Below, one piece after another: positions 52,119 through 61,607 of a stretch of DNA of 63,579 nucleotides (its first letter is position 1; each line of letters starts with the position of its first letter). The stretch comes from Bernardetia sp. GTDB taxonomy: Bacteria > Bacteroidota > Bacteroidia > Cytophagales > Bernardetiaceae. Location: assembly GCA_020630575.1 (NCBI GenBank), contig JAHDBD010000026.1, positions 1 to 63,579 of the forward strand, given 5' to 3'. Both the position numbers and the translations under genes were made by a program. The notes under the pieces were generated by a model, which ran no database searches, was not told the origin of the DNA, and worked only from the letters and a program-made list of their open reading frames with translations.

Positions 52119-53450
52119 TTAGACAGCAACAAGTGATGGGTTATTGGTAGTATGTTTGGCTATATCTCTCCACTTTTTTCCAAATAATTCTATCATTCTA
52201 GCTTCTATTTCTGCTGTTTTATTGGCATCAATACGCAGAGGAGCTTCTAAATAGTGTTTGGCAGTGAAAGCAAATTCTGTTGTTTTTAAATTAGTATCAT
52301 CTAATTTATAACCTGTATCAAAAGCAGTAGGGAGAATTTCTAATAACTGTTGTTTCATGTTATTTTGTGAAGCAACTAATAGGGCGTTTTTATAAGCACC
52401 AACAGCAAGCATATCTTGTTTTTGCTCAATACTTAATTCTGCTTGTTTTACAAACCAATCAAATGCTTTTTGATATTTTCCATCTATGCTATAATAAGCA
52501 GCTTTATAACTATATAGTTGTAGTATAAGTCCTGCTGTAGCTTGATCGCTGTTCATTTTCGGTTTTCCAATCTGTATTGCTTTATCTAGCAGTTGATTGA
52601 TTTTGGTAGAGTCTTTAAATCCAAATAAGAATCCTGCATAGACCAAATGTGCAGACATCCAAAATGGTTTTTGACCTGTTTTTTGAGTAACTTCTAATGC
52701 TTTTTGTCCCCATTTATCAACTCCTTTTTTATCATTTTTGGCAGCACAATTTCCCATTTCCATCATACATTTTCTGAATGCTACTTGTGGGTCATTTGGG
52801 TTTCCTTGTGTCGCAAGAGCTTGATACGCTCCTCTCATATCTTGATCTTTCAAAACAAGGGTCTGAGTTTGATTACCTAAATTAGCAAATAAAGAATCGT
52901 GATAGCCTTTTCCTTTATGGTCAGTAAGTACCAATCCGATATTTTCAGGAAGTTGTGTAAAGAATTGCATACACCAGTCGTTCATCTCTTGATGATTCCA
53001 CACTTTTCTAGGGTTAATCCCTATAAAAAGCGTTTTGGAATTGCCTTCATACTCTTTAAAACTTTTTAGTAAATCAACAAAAAATTCTTCGTTTGTTGTT
53101 CTATCTTTTTGGTCTAAAGTTAGAAACTGTTCTTTTAGCTTAGAAAAATCTTTCCAATCTAATTGAGGATATTTTTTAAGATCTTTTTCATACATCTCTA
53201 ACCAATCTTTTGCAAGATGATATGAAAATATATCTGCATCTTCAAAATTAGTTAGAAGAACCACTAAGCCTTCTTCTATTTTTCCATGAACAGAGGATTC
53301 TAATTTATAAAAACCATTAACTAAAGGCACATCATCAGGCGTAACAAGCCATCGTATAATTCTAGCTGTTGGTTTAATCTTGCGTCCTTCTATCCATTGG
53401 TCTTGCAAACGATTGATGCGTATTGCAATGGGATTGTGTTCATTGGTCAT
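52119..53450 (-). CDS. Helical-repeat protein between vgrG and rhs, putative effector adaptor
   Basis: The 443-residue protein has no signal peptide. The N-terminal half has a mixed fold (RIIRWLVTPDDVPLVNGFYK; KTLFIGINPRKVWNHQEMND). The C-terminal half (about 205-430) looks like TPR-type helical repeats (AFRKCMMEMGNCAAKNDKKG, AKYYSIDGK-like AAYYSIDGKYQKAFDWFVKQ). No known adaptor family (DUF4123, EagR, DUF2169) is recognisable. Lying 15 bases before rhs and 9 bases after vgrG, it most likely loads Rhs onto VgrG. It may be a Bacteroidota-specific chaperone. Confidence 0.5.
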   Translation of the reverse strand: MTNEHNPIAIRINRLQDQWIEGRKIKPTARIIRWLVTPDDVPLVNGFYKLESSVHGKIEEGLVVLLTNFEDADIFSYHLAKDWLEMYEKDLKKYPQLDWKDFSKLKEQFLTLDQKDRTTNEEFFVDLLKSFKEYEGNSKTLFIGINPRKVWNHQEMNDWCMQFFTQLPENIGLVLTDHKGKGYHDSLFANLGNQTQTLVLKDQDMRGAYQALATQGNPNDPQVAFRKCMMEMGNCAAKNDKKGVDKWGQKALEVTQKTGQKPFWMSAHLVYAGFLFGFKDSTKINQLLDKAIQIGKPKMNSDQATAGLILQLYSYKAAYYSIDGKYQKAFDWFVKQAELSIEQKQDMLAVGAYKNALLVASQNNMKQQLLEILPTAFDTGYKLDDTNLKTTEFAFTAKHYLEAPLRIDANKTAEIEARMIELFGKKWRDIAKHTTNNPSLVAV

Positions 53451-53459
53451 AAGAATAAA

Positions 53460-55208
53460 TTAGTTTAAAGTTATAGCAGTTGCTCCTTTTACACTTGTTG
53501 TCATTCCTCCATCTATATCTACCATTGTTGTGCTTTTTACTGTAGCACTTGCTGTTCCTTCTATAGATACATTTTGTTTAGATTTAGCTTCTATAAGTGT
53601 ATTACTACTTACATTAACAGAATCTTTTCCATCTATATTAGCAACTTTTGTTTTAATATTTACAGTATCTTCTCCTTCAATGTTTATTTCTTTTGAGCGA
53701 ATATCTATTTTATCAGGAGCTTCAATGGTTATTGTTCCATCTCCATTGAGTATGATAGTACTTCCAGAAGGATCAGAAATAGTAACTGTAGATTTTTCAT
53801 CATTCATTTCTACTTTTGTCCCACTAGCAGTAGTAAAGCCTTTTATATAATTACCAGAACCTCCGTGTCCACTTTTTCCTTTTCCATGAAACATAGAGCC
53901 TAAAACAAATGGCTTTTCTCCATTACCATTTTCAAAGCCTATCAATACTTCTTCTTCTAATTCTGGCAAAACGTGAAAACCTTTTCCATCTCCTGCATAA
54001 GGAGTAGAAACTCTAAGCCAAGGAGATAATTGATTTGTTGCAGTTTGCCACGGAAATTGTACTCTAATACGTCCCATTCCTTGTGGATCATTATTATCTT
54101 TTACGATAGCATACTGTTCTTCACAAACGGGTACTGCATCTTCATCAAAATAAATTGGAACTTTAATATCTACTGGTACACCTTCAAATGAATTGATATA
54201 TTCTCCACTATTATTAATGGAATGTGTAATTGAGGTAATGATATAACTTCCATACGTATCTGTTTGTCCTGCAACTTGTGTATTTTTTCCTGTTACTTCT
54301 ATTACACTTCCTATTGCTACTTTAGGCTCATCACTCTTTCCATTAAAAACTAACGTATTAAGTGCATGTTGAGCTTTTAATTTAAGTACAGAATCTAATT
54401 CTGATTTTCCATTCTCTAAAAGTGTATGATTATAGAGAGAAGTGGGCTTTTTTGCAAATAACTTACTTGATGCTTGTGTTGTACTACTTATATATGGGTT
54501 TGATACGTTCTGCTTATGGTCTGAGTTAGAAGAATCATGTGTTTTTGCTTCGACAGAATCATAAGCTAAGTAAGTATGATTTTGAGGTCTGACTTTCATC
54601 ACAAAATTAAACTCTGACAAATCCTCTCCAAAAATAAGTGGTTGAGAAGTATTATCATGTCCTCCAAACTTTACTTCTTCACCATCATAATAGAGCCATT
54701 CTCCATACCTTTTAGCAAGACGACACATAAAATCAAAATCACTTTCTTTATACTGTACTGTATAAGGAATAGCCTCTTTAAAGACAGGCTTTGAAACTAT
54801 CTTTAAACTATCACTAGGATATTCTTGTGTTGCCTCTTTTATAATATCTACTAAATTTTTCTTCTCATAGCTTTGGGAATCTTTTCCATGAGCCATTAAT
54901 AAGGTAGGACTATACACTGTAATTACAAACAATCCTTGACCACCATCATATTTATGAATATTGACGTTTTCCACAACTCCTATAAAAACGAGTTGATCTT
55001 CATTAACTAATAAAGTCAAACGTTTTCCCATATATTCTTTTGCTTTACTAGCAAAATCACCTGATGGATCTTCAATAGATTCTGTTGGGCAAGTAATGAT
55101 AAGCTGATGATGACTCACTACTTTTTGTTCTAAAGTAATGGTATAACTACTATTAACAAGAATAGCTTGTCCATCAAGAAGGATTTGGGTATTAACAGGT
55201 TTAGCCAT
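53460..55208 (-). CDS. vgrG: VgrG/TssI spike protein
   Basis: The 582-residue protein has a gp27-like part (FDFMCRLAKRYGEWLYYDGE near 165-185) and a gp5 OB-fold (GMGRIRVQFPWQ near 378-389, then SPWLRVSTPYAGDGKGFHVL and FENGNGEKPFVLGSMFHGKG). A beta-helical needle of repeated valine/isoleucine-rich strands follows to the end. There is no extra effector domain. It forms the T6SS spike and should carry the PAAR-like Rhs. It begins the vgrG-adaptor-rhs operon on the minus strand. Confidence 0.93.
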   Translation of the reverse strand: MAKPVNTQILLDGQAILVNSSYTITLEQKVVSHHQLIITCPTESIEDPSGDFASKAKEYMGKRLTLLVNEDQLVFIGVVENVNIHKYDGGQGLFVITVYSPTLLMAHGKDSQSYEKKNLVDIIKEATQEYPSDSLKIVSKPVFKEAIPYTVQYKESDFDFMCRLAKRYGEWLYYDGEEVKFGGHDNTSQPLIFGEDLSEFNFVMKVRPQNHTYLAYDSVEAKTHDSSNSDHKQNVSNPYISSTTQASSKLFAKKPTSLYNHTLLENGKSELDSVLKLKAQHALNTLVFNGKSDEPKVAIGSVIEVTGKNTQVAGQTDTYGSYIITSITHSINNSGEYINSFEGVPVDIKVPIYFDEDAVPVCEEQYAIVKDNNDPQGMGRIRVQFPWQTATNQLSPWLRVSTPYAGDGKGFHVLPELEEEVLIGFENGNGEKPFVLGSMFHGKGKSGHGGSGNYIKGFTTASGTKVEMNDEKSTVTISDPSGSTIILNGDGTITIEAPDKIDIRSKEINIEGEDTVNIKTKVANIDGKDSVNVSSNTLIEAKSKQNVSIEGTASATVKSTTMVDIDGGMTTSVKGATAITLN

Positions 55209-55265
55209 GATATAAAATAAATAAGGGTGATAATAAAGATAATTGAAAGATAATTTATTGTATAG

Positions 55266-55658
55266 TTAAGCTACTGCCCATTTGTTTCCAAAAAGAGCAT
55301 TATTTGCTTTCATATCTTTAGTAGAAATAGTCATTTTTATTTGCATAGGTTCATCTGATTTGTGGTCAAAATGTTCTTGGTAATCTATGCAGTAGGCTTT
55401 AGTAAAAGATAACTCAAACAAACGAGACATTTGGTCTCGTTTATAAAAAGTAATTTTTCCATCTTTGGCGTGTGTATATTCTGTCATCCATTTAAGAAAA
55501 TTTTCCTTACCTCTTGATTCTATTATGAATGTAATTTGCCCTCCCCTAGAAATACTAGAAGGTTTGTTATTTTTATCTATACTTTGATTGAAGTTATAAA
55601 TACAATCTAGTACAGTATATATTTCGTCGTCGATTTCTAATTGAGCTAAAAAAGACAT
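55266..55658 (-). CDS. Second short TssD/Hcp-like protein
   Basis: The 130-residue TssD-family protein (MSFLAQLEIDDEIYTVLDCI; SISRGGQITFIIESRGKENF; DGKITFYKRDQMSRLFELSF) is clearly related to the main Hcp at 55782 but quite diverged. It lies 57 bp before vgrG and after a terminator, so it is probably expressed with vgrG. It may be the Hcp ring that adapts tube to VgrG, or a carrier specialised for this spike. Confidence 0.8.
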   Translation of the reverse strand: MSFLAQLEIDDEIYTVLDCIYNFNQSIDKNNKPSSISRGGQITFIIESRGKENFLKWMTEYTHAKDGKITFYKRDQMSRLFELSFTKAYCIDYQEHFDHKSDEPMQIKMTISTKDMKANNALFGNKWAVA

Positions 55659-55709
55659 AGTAAAATTATAAGTGTTAGAATGAAAAACAGAATTATTTTT
55701 ATTTGCAAA

Positions 55710-55743
55710 AAAAGGAACTGTATAGCATTACACAGCTCCTTTT
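55710..55743 (-). terminator. Terminator after hcp
   Basis: A 12-bp stem with one mismatch (AAAAGGAACTGT / ACAGCTCCTTTT) lies between hcp (55782) and the second hcp, with a T-run on the minus strand. It probably ends or attenuates the abundant hcp message before vgrG. Confidence 0.7.
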
Positions 55744-55781
55744 TGTAAAAGATGTTAATAAGTAGAAGCTTATATTCTAGT

Positions 55782-56213
55782 TTAAAGTGCAACTGGCCAA
55801 TTATTGTCAATTTGATTACCATCAACCTCTAATATTTTAGCTGAGAAGGTAACAGTTTCTATAGTAGGATTTTCATCATTAGCGGTATCAAACTTACTAG
55901 AACCTGTTACTCCACCACCACTAAATGACTCAGTATATTCTACAATGTAAGTATCTTTGAAAATTACTTCTTTAAGAATTGCTTCAGAATCTCTTTTGAA
56001 GAAAATAAGCTTTCCATCTTCACGATTAAAGCTGTCAGCTGTTTTTGCGAATAAGGCAGAATTTCCTGAAGATTCTACACTAACAGTAATTTTACCTCCT
56101 CTTACAATAGAAGAAGGACGACCAGAAACATCTGTTGGTTGAAATGCGCTATATTGTGCATTAAGAACTCTGTATGTATGACCACCAAATTCAAGGTTTA
56201 CTTTAAAAGACAT
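55782..56213 (-). CDS. tssD: Main TssD/Hcp tube protein
   Basis: The 143-residue TssD protein (MSFKVNLEFGGHTYRVLNAQ; GKLIFFKRDSEAILKEVIFK) is of standard length, without an extension. It should be the bulk subunit of the T6SS tube. It is framed by its own leader (196 bp) and a terminator, consistent with high independent expression. It is distinct from the three extended copies in the effector modules. Confidence 0.87.
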   Translation of the reverse strand: MSFKVNLEFGGHTYRVLNAQYSAFQPTDVSGRPSSIVRGGKITVSVESSGNSALFAKTADSFNREDGKLIFFKRDSEAILKEVIFKDTYIVEYTESFSGGGVTGSSKFDTANDENPTIETVTFSAKILEVDGNQIDNNWPVAL

Positions 56214-56293
56214 AATAATAAAAATTAGGGTTGATAAATTAATATATAAAACAATATGTTTAGAGGTGCAATATATGATTTTTTCTATAAATA

Positions 56294-56301
56294 CAAAAAT
56301 A
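56294..56301 (-). promoter_or_regulatory. Candidate -7 promoter box for hcp
   Basis: The minus strand reads TATTTTTG, an exact fit to TAnnTTTG, 80 nt before the hcp start in a 196-bp gap. No good -33 element was seen. Confidence 0.4.
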
Positions 56302-56409
56302 GTTTTTAAAATTTTCCTGTTTTTTTAAAAAAAACTATACAATGTCTTTTTTTTAAATTTCGAATTTTAGCAAATAAAAAAATATTATTTTTTATTCAAA
56401 TATATCAAT

Positions 56410-56931
56410 TTATCTTGCTCTATTTATCTGTCTACAGACTTCTAAATCTCGTTTTACTATCTCTAATTCGCTTTTATAGGTTTCTAACTGTTGTAAAAGC
56501 AAATCTATTTCTTCTTTAGATGCTCCTAAAGTATTGATAGTTTTCTTGGCATTGATGAGTTGCCTGTAAGCAAGTAATATATTATCATACATGTTATCTC
56601 TTTTTAGCTCCAAACTATCTCTATTAGGTATAATATACTGCATAGCAATAATTGTATTAATAGCACTTTGTTGATTGAAGTAAAAATCTTCTCCTTTTAC
56701 ATTAAGAGAATCTGTATAAGATTTTAATTCTTCCAATTTAAAGGCAAATTGTTCTTGAATTTGAAACTCTTCTGCCATTTTTCTATTCTCGTTTCTCAAA
56801 TGACTCAACTCCTTACGAGGAATCTGATAATCAAAAAAAACAGCTAAAAGAATGACTCCTACTGTTATAAAAAAAACAAGTAGAAAAAGTAAAAAAGAGT
56901 AAGCTCTTTCTTTTTTATTTAAAACTTCCAT
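56410..56931 (-). CDS. tssO: TssO, Bacteroidota-type T6SS component
   Basis: The 173-residue protein has one N-terminal membrane segment (about 12-34) followed by a long coiled-coil-like helical region (ELSHLRNENRKMAEEFQIQE; EEIDLLLQQLETYKSELEIV). This is the topology of TssO, a subtype iii component thought to span the periplasm with TssN and TssP. It lies 15 bases after tssK in the same operon. Confidence 0.75.
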   Translation of the reverse strand: MEVLNKKERAYSFLLFLLVFFITVGVILLAVFFDYQIPRKELSHLRNENRKMAEEFQIQEQFAFKLEELKSYTDSLNVKGEDFYFNQQSAINTIIAMQYIIPNRDSLELKRDNMYDNILLAYRQLINAKKTINTLGASKEEIDLLLQQLETYKSELEIVKRDLEVCRQINRAR

Positions 56932-56946
56932 AGTTGATAACTAAAA

Positions 56947-58113
56947 TTAATCTGCTAAAAATGTACGATTACGTTGTGTTCTATTTAATGATGAATTTTC
57001 TTCTCTCTCTTTGACAAAAATACCTGTGTCTTTACGTTTACCAATAAAGTCAAGACGATTGAGAGCTGAAAATAAATCACTCATGGTTCTCATAAAATTG
57101 ACTGTAGAAATAGCTGTTTTGTCTATTTGGTTATGCTTATAACCTGTATTAACCACCTCGGTAAATAATACTTCAAAACCTCCTTGACTAATGCTACACC
57201 ATTCGGCAAAATAATTCAATAAATCTTCTTTTCCTGAACCTGATTTAGAGTCTATAAAATTTTTCATTAGACGAGCCAATGAAACTATTTTATCAAACAT
57301 ATAGGCAGGAGATTGATGCAGAGCAAACCAACGAAAAGAATTAATTTCTTTACCTGTAAAATCTATAATACGCTCACAGAGCTGGAGTAATATTATACCT
57401 AAATCACTATTTTGATTTTTATGATTGATTTTTTGAGCTATTTGCACAGCAAAAAGTTCTATCTGACCCAAAAATTTATCTATTTGGTCATAAATATTAA
57501 TTAGATGTTGATGACTACTTACTGTAGTAGAAGGTGGAATATAATCATCTAATAAATAGGTTTCGGTAGGAGTAACAATAATTTTCCCAATAGTCAGTTC
57601 GTACCCACTATGTGTTTGTTCTAAAAATTTTCCTTCAGGAATTAAGTTTAGTTTATAAGTAGGAAGAAGATAAGGATAACGAGGAGGATTTTCCTCAGGG
57701 TCAGGCTCTCCAAAAGGTATTTTTTCTGGATTTACTGTAACATTAGCAAGTAATACCATTTCTCCTTGGTTACTTTCTTTGAGTTGAAAGGCTACCTCAG
57801 GATAAGCTTCTTCTAAACTCAACATCTGTGAGTTTTTAGAACTGATTTCTATTCGGCTTCCATTAGGAGTGATAGCATGACACTCTTCTAATTTGACACG
57901 TAATAATTTATGATTATCTATTACTAAAGATATTTTTACAGATTCTTCAATAACTTTAGAAGGCAACAATCCATATGAAATAGGAGAAGTAGAAATACCA
58001 ATAGCATCTCTTACCATCTCATGAGAATAATCTTGAGTAGCAAGAAAATGATTTTTATTAATTTTCATGCCATCTACCCAGTTGATTGGAAAATGTTGAG
58101 AACGTTCGATCAT
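56947..58113 (-). CDS. tssK: TssK, T6SS baseplate adaptor
   Basis: The 388-residue protein starts with INWVDGMKINKNHFLATQDY, the typical TssK opening (W-x-x-G-M-x-x-x-x-x-H-F). It links the baseplate to the membrane complex. The Bacteroidota version is a little shorter than the proteobacterial one. It is the first gene of a minus-strand tssK-tssO transcript, divergent from tssB-tssC. Confidence 0.85.
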   Translation of the reverse strand: MIERSQHFPINWVDGMKINKNHFLATQDYSHEMVRDAIGISTSPISYGLLPSKVIEESVKISLVIDNHKLLRVKLEECHAITPNGSRIEISSKNSQMLSLEEAYPEVAFQLKESNQGEMVLLANVTVNPEKIPFGEPDPEENPPRYPYLLPTYKLNLIPEGKFLEQTHSGYELTIGKIIVTPTETYLLDDYIPPSTTVSSHQHLINIYDQIDKFLGQIELFAVQIAQKINHKNQNSDLGIILLQLCERIIDFTGKEINSFRWFALHQSPAYMFDKIVSLARLMKNFIDSKSGSGKEDLLNYFAEWCSISQGGFEVLFTEVVNTGYKHNQIDKTAISTVNFMRTMSDLFSALNRLDFIGKRKDTGIFVKEREENSSLNRTQRNRTFLAD

Positions 58114-58449
58114 GAGTTAAATTTGATAACTAATAACTATACAATGTAAGATTATAATTCTAAAAAATTGTCAATTTAGATTTATTGTTCAATAACTTAA
58201 TGAAATTATATTTCTATTATTATATAACAATTTATTTGACTTATACTTTTATTTCAAAATATAAATTGATATAATTTTATTTATTTTTTATATAAAAAAA
58301 CAATAAATTTAGAAATGAAAATTTTATTATTGCAATATCAAATGTACAACTATCTGTTGAAAGATTCTAGTTTTTTTAAAAAAAATGTTTAGTGAAAACA
58401 AAAAATATGTATCTTTAGCCAAAATTTATCATAAACTTATCTTTATATT
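58114..58449. promoter_or_regulatory. Divergent promoter region tssK / tssB
   Basis: This 336-bp AT-rich stretch has no gene. A -7-like box TATCTTTA lies at 58410-58417, about 33 nt before the tssB start. Both sheath and baseplate operons must be driven from here. I see no other structure. Confidence 0.45.
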
Positions 58450-58896
58450 ATGCTATCAAATTATGGAATAGGCGGGAATGAGGTAAAGCAAGATGCTAGT
58501 GAAGCAATTAGTGAAATACCTTTGAATAAAACATTAATAGCTCAAAAACTTACTGCTGACACTCCCATTAGACCTGAAACTGTAGAAGGTTTACAAACTA
58601 CAGAACAAGTATTCGAACACTTCAAACCTACTGTTAAAGTAAATTTTGAAGACAAAGAAGGAGGAACACGCCCTGAAGAATTAAAATTTAAAAATTTAGG
58701 TGACTTTGGTGTTAAAGGCATTACTGCTCAGAGTGCTTATCTAAATAATTTAGAAGTTGAAAAACAACAATACCAAAAAATTATTAAGCAACTCAAAACT
58801 AACAAAATACTTAAAGCAGCACTTGAAGATGCAGATGCTAAAGGTGTTCTCTTAGAAACAATTAATAATTTAATTCAAGAATTAGACAATCAATAA
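58450..58896 (+). CDS. tssB: TssB, small sheath protein
   Basis: The 148-residue TssB/VipA-type protein has LKFKNLGDFGVKGITAQSAY near 75-94 and a C-terminal helix (KQLKTNKILKAALEDADAKG). It forms the contractile sheath with TssC, which starts 15 bases downstream. Confidence 0.9.
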   Translation: MLSNYGIGGNEVKQDASEAISEIPLNKTLIAQKLTADTPIRPETVEGLQTTEQVFEHFKPTVKVNFEDKEGGTRPEELKFKNLGDFGVKGITAQSAYLNNLEVEKQQYQKIIKQLKTNKILKAALEDADAKGVLLETINNLIQELDNQ

Positions 58897-58910
58897 ATCA
58901 TAATAGTTAT

Positions 58911-60275
58911 ATGGCAACAGCTGAAAAAAAAGTGCAGCAAAGCACCAGTACAGAAGTACAGAAAGGAAAAGGAAAAAGTCTTGAGAGTCAAGTAGATTTA
59001 TTAGCTAAATATGGTGGTTTTGATTTACTTGAAATGTCTATTGAAGGTTCTCAAAATCTTAATCCTAGTAGAAAAGCACGTAAACAAATTTTTCTAAATG
59101 AAGCTAGTAAAAAAGCTGAAAGAGAAGAATTGAAAAAATCTTTAGAGATATGGAAAAGTGTCCTTGAGAGTAAAGATAGCTTAACTGATATGGTAGCAGA
59201 CTGTGAAGACAACTATCATACTTCACAACAAAATCTAGACAAAAACTTGGCAAATGCTGTCAAAGAAACTAGAGAATTAGAACAAGCCTATCGTTCAGTT
59301 GCTCTTTTTTATAAAAACACAGAGCAATCTAAGGTGAAAAATGTTACTATCATCAATGCTGAATTAGAACAGCTTCAAGACCTAGATAATACACGATTCA
59401 TTGATACTATTCATGAAGAATTGGTGGCTAATTATGATCGTTTAGATCTAAGAAATAACTATAGTTTGTTAGTTATTCCTGGTTATTTGGGCAGCAATAC
59501 AGTAGTAGAAAAATGGGCAAAAATAGCTCATGAAAACAAAGTAATGCTTGTTACAGATTTTGCTCATTTAGAGCAGCCAGATGATGTAATGGAAATGTTT
59601 GAAGCTGCTAACTTAACAGGAGGAGACATCTACCGTTCAAATGTATTAATGACTTGTAACTGGTTAGTAGGACGTGGACGATTTGATCAAGTAAATGAAC
59701 AAGAAGACTTATTTGTTCCTCCTTCAGGTGCATTAGCAGGAAAAATATACAGAACATTAATGTCTCAGGTTACTGCTGGTAAAAAGCATGGTGGAATCAA
59801 CGAAGTAGATGGAGTTACTTTTGATCTCAAGAAAAGTGAAATTGCTAACTTAGAGAACCTTGGACTTATTCCTATGGTAAATGAGTACGGAAAAGTAATG
59901 GCTTTTTCTGGAAAAACTCTTTTCAATGGAGACAACCTCGGATTACAGACCTATTCTGTTGTTCGTGTATTTGACCATGTAACAAAAGTACTTATGGATT
60001 TCTTAAATCGCAGAGCTTTTGAAAATTTCACAGGGAACACTCGTAAAGAAATTTTAGGACAAGTTGTCAAGTTCTTAGATGGAATTACAGGTCATGACAA
60101 ACTTATCGAAAACTTTGAAATAAGAAGATTTGAGCAAGATAAAGTTCAGAAAGATAAAATCTATATGGACATTCACTTAAAACCTTATTTTCCTGCAAAG
60201 AATTTCATGATTAAATTGGAAGGACAAAAAGGAGATGATGGTACTGAGTGGGATAGTGAATATGCTCAAAACTAA
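58911..60275 (+). CDS. tssC: TssC, large sheath protein
   Basis: The 454-residue TssC/VipB-type protein has SLLVIPGYLGSNTVVEKWAK near 183-202, VLMTCNWLVGRGRFDQ near 246-261, FVPPSGALAGKIYRT, and a closing DIHLKPYFPAKNFMIKLEGQ. It forms the sheath with TssB. A strong terminator follows. Confidence 0.93.
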   Translation: MATAEKKVQQSTSTEVQKGKGKSLESQVDLLAKYGGFDLLEMSIEGSQNLNPSRKARKQIFLNEASKKAEREELKKSLEIWKSVLESKDSLTDMVADCEDNYHTSQQNLDKNLANAVKETRELEQAYRSVALFYKNTEQSKVKNVTIINAELEQLQDLDNTRFIDTIHEELVANYDRLDLRNNYSLLVIPGYLGSNTVVEKWAKIAHENKVMLVTDFAHLEQPDDVMEMFEAANLTGGDIYRSNVLMTCNWLVGRGRFDQVNEQEDLFVPPSGALAGKIYRTLMSQVTAGKKHGGINEVDGVTFDLKKSEIANLENLGLIPMVNEYGKVMAFSGKTLFNGDNLGLQTYSVVRVFDHVTKVLMDFLNRRAFENFTGNTRKEILGQVVKFLDGITGHDKLIENFEIRRFEQDKVQKDKIYMDIHLKPYFPAKNFMIKLEGQKGDDGTEWDSEYAQN

Positions 60276-60306
60276 TCTGATTTTTAATTAATAGTTAATT
60301 ATAAAA

Positions 60307-60332
60307 AAAAAGGGGATTCAAATCCCCTTTTT
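60307..60332 (+). terminator. Terminator after tssC
   Basis: A perfect 12-bp stem (AAAAAGGGGATT / AATCCCCTTTTT) with a two-base loop and a T-run lies 31 bp after tssC. It ends one base before the next ATG, so the following gene is probably read by leak-through. Confidence 0.85.
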
Positions 60333-60333
60333 T

Positions 60334-60900
60334 ATGAAAATGAAAAAAATATTTATTACTTCTATATTTTGTCTTATGATATATTGCATAACAGGAATAA
60401 GTTATGCTCAATCTGACTCTACTATAGTAACTGACCCTAATCTAAAAGAAAATCTTTCTTATCGTAAACAAGGTATTATAGATAGCCTTAATGATAAATT
60501 AGCCAAAAAACCATACGTTTATGTAAGTCCTTATTATTTTAGAGTATATAATTCTGATAAAGAATATATGGCTTTACAACTCGGAAAAAGAAAAAGGAAT
60601 AAGATCTTTTTATATATAAAAGTATTTTCACATAATGTTTGTATTAGAGATGGAAAAGTGGTTGAGTTTATATTTGAAGATGGCTCTATAAAATCTTTAA
60701 AGAAAAATAAATATCCTGTTAATTGTGATGGAATCATTGTTATGAGGCTCAGAAGAAAACAGAGAAAAATGCTTACAGAAGGAAAAATAAAAAGTTTTAT
60801 GATATTTACTTTTCAAAAAGATTATACTTTTCACATTACAGAAAAAGCTGCTCAAAGTATTCAGAATGATATTATACTTTTAAAGAATTATAAATTTTAG
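60334..60900 (+). CDS. Exported protein of unknown function after tssBC
   Basis: The 188-residue protein has a signal peptide (MKMKKIFITSIFCLMIYCIT, then a cleavage-like site near ISYAQS). The mature part is beta-rich and basic (YVSPYYFRVYNSDKEYMALQ; DGKVVEFIFEDGSIKSLKKN). No family is recognised. The start touches the tssC terminator; a second ATG lies at 60340. It overlaps a T6SS block and precedes 60903 by two bases, so the two may form a pair. Confidence 0.6.
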   Translation: MKMKKIFITSIFCLMIYCITGISYAQSDSTIVTDPNLKENLSYRKQGIIDSLNDKLAKKPYVYVSPYYFRVYNSDKEYMALQLGKRKRNKIFLYIKVFSHNVCIRDGKVVEFIFEDGSIKSLKKNKYPVNCDGIIVMRLRRKQRKMLTEGKIKSFMIFTFQKDYTFHITEKAAQSIQNDIILLKNYKF

Positions 60901-60902
60901 TT

Positions 60903-61607
60903 ATGCCTTTACCAAATCTAAAACTATCTTTATCCATTACAGATAATCCTGGCTCTCCTCTATATACTGGACATGGAGAACGAGAAAAAATGGCTTCTTT
61001 TGATTCACAAATGAATCAACATACTATAAATATTACGATTTCAGAAGAGCAGATTGGAGAATTTGAAGTGCCTGTCGATAATCAATTATGGGAAACTGGT
61101 CAAAAAATTATGTTACCTACTTATAAAATGTTGCTAACAGATACATTAACTGATGAAACATCTATTTATGAGGTAACTAGAGATAATTTTTTGAGTACAG
61201 AATTACAAAAGAAAAAAGTAGGTGGTATATCTATTTTTGGTAAAACGTTTTTTGCTAAAGAAGGAATATCTATGCCAATGGTAGCCTTCGAACCCGATAA
61301 AGAAAATATAGAAATTTTTACTGCTAATAAGTACAAAACACTTAAAAAAGATTCTTTATATTATACTTTAAACCAAAAGCAGAGTACAGCATATTTAGTA
61401 GCTGGTGTAACTCAAAATATTGTATTTACAAATACATCTATTGATTATCTTTTTTATGTAATACAAGGACAAAAATTTATTGGAGATATTTTATACCGAG
61501 AAAAATTTTTAAAGCTAACTCCTATCGTTAAAATCAATTTGATAAAGCGAAAGTCTAAAATAAAAGAAGTAGTACAGCAAAACAAAAAGATAATTTATCT
61601 ATCTTAA
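60903..61607 (+). CDS. Unknown soluble beta-rich protein paired with 60334
   Basis: The 234-residue protein has no signal peptide and no recognised family. It opens with MPLPNLKLSLSITDNPGSPL, then REKMASFDSQMNQHTINITI and WETGQKIMLPTYKMLLTDTL; the last about 20 residues are basic. It follows the exported protein with two bases between. It might be a T6SS cargo or a TssD-like accessory, with 60334 as its periplasmic partner or immunity. That is speculation from order only. Confidence 0.5.
   Translation: MPLPNLKLSLSITDNPGSPLYTGHGEREKMASFDSQMNQHTINITISEEQIGEFEVPVDNQLWETGQKIMLPTYKMLLTDTLTDETSIYEVTRDNFLSTELQKKKVGGISIFGKTFFAKEGISMPMVAFEPDKENIEIFTANKYKTLKKDSLYYTLNQKQSTAYLVAGVTQNIVFTNTSIDYLFYVIQGQKFIGDILYREKFLKLTPIVKINLIKRKSKIKEVVQQNKKIIYLS

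Noticed and set aside
20252..60275. Contractile phage tail or extracellular injection system (PVC/MAC)
   Set aside because: ClpV, TssK, TssF/TssG, TssN, TssO and VgrG with Rhs cargo are T6SS hallmarks; no tape-measure or tail-fibre genes are present.
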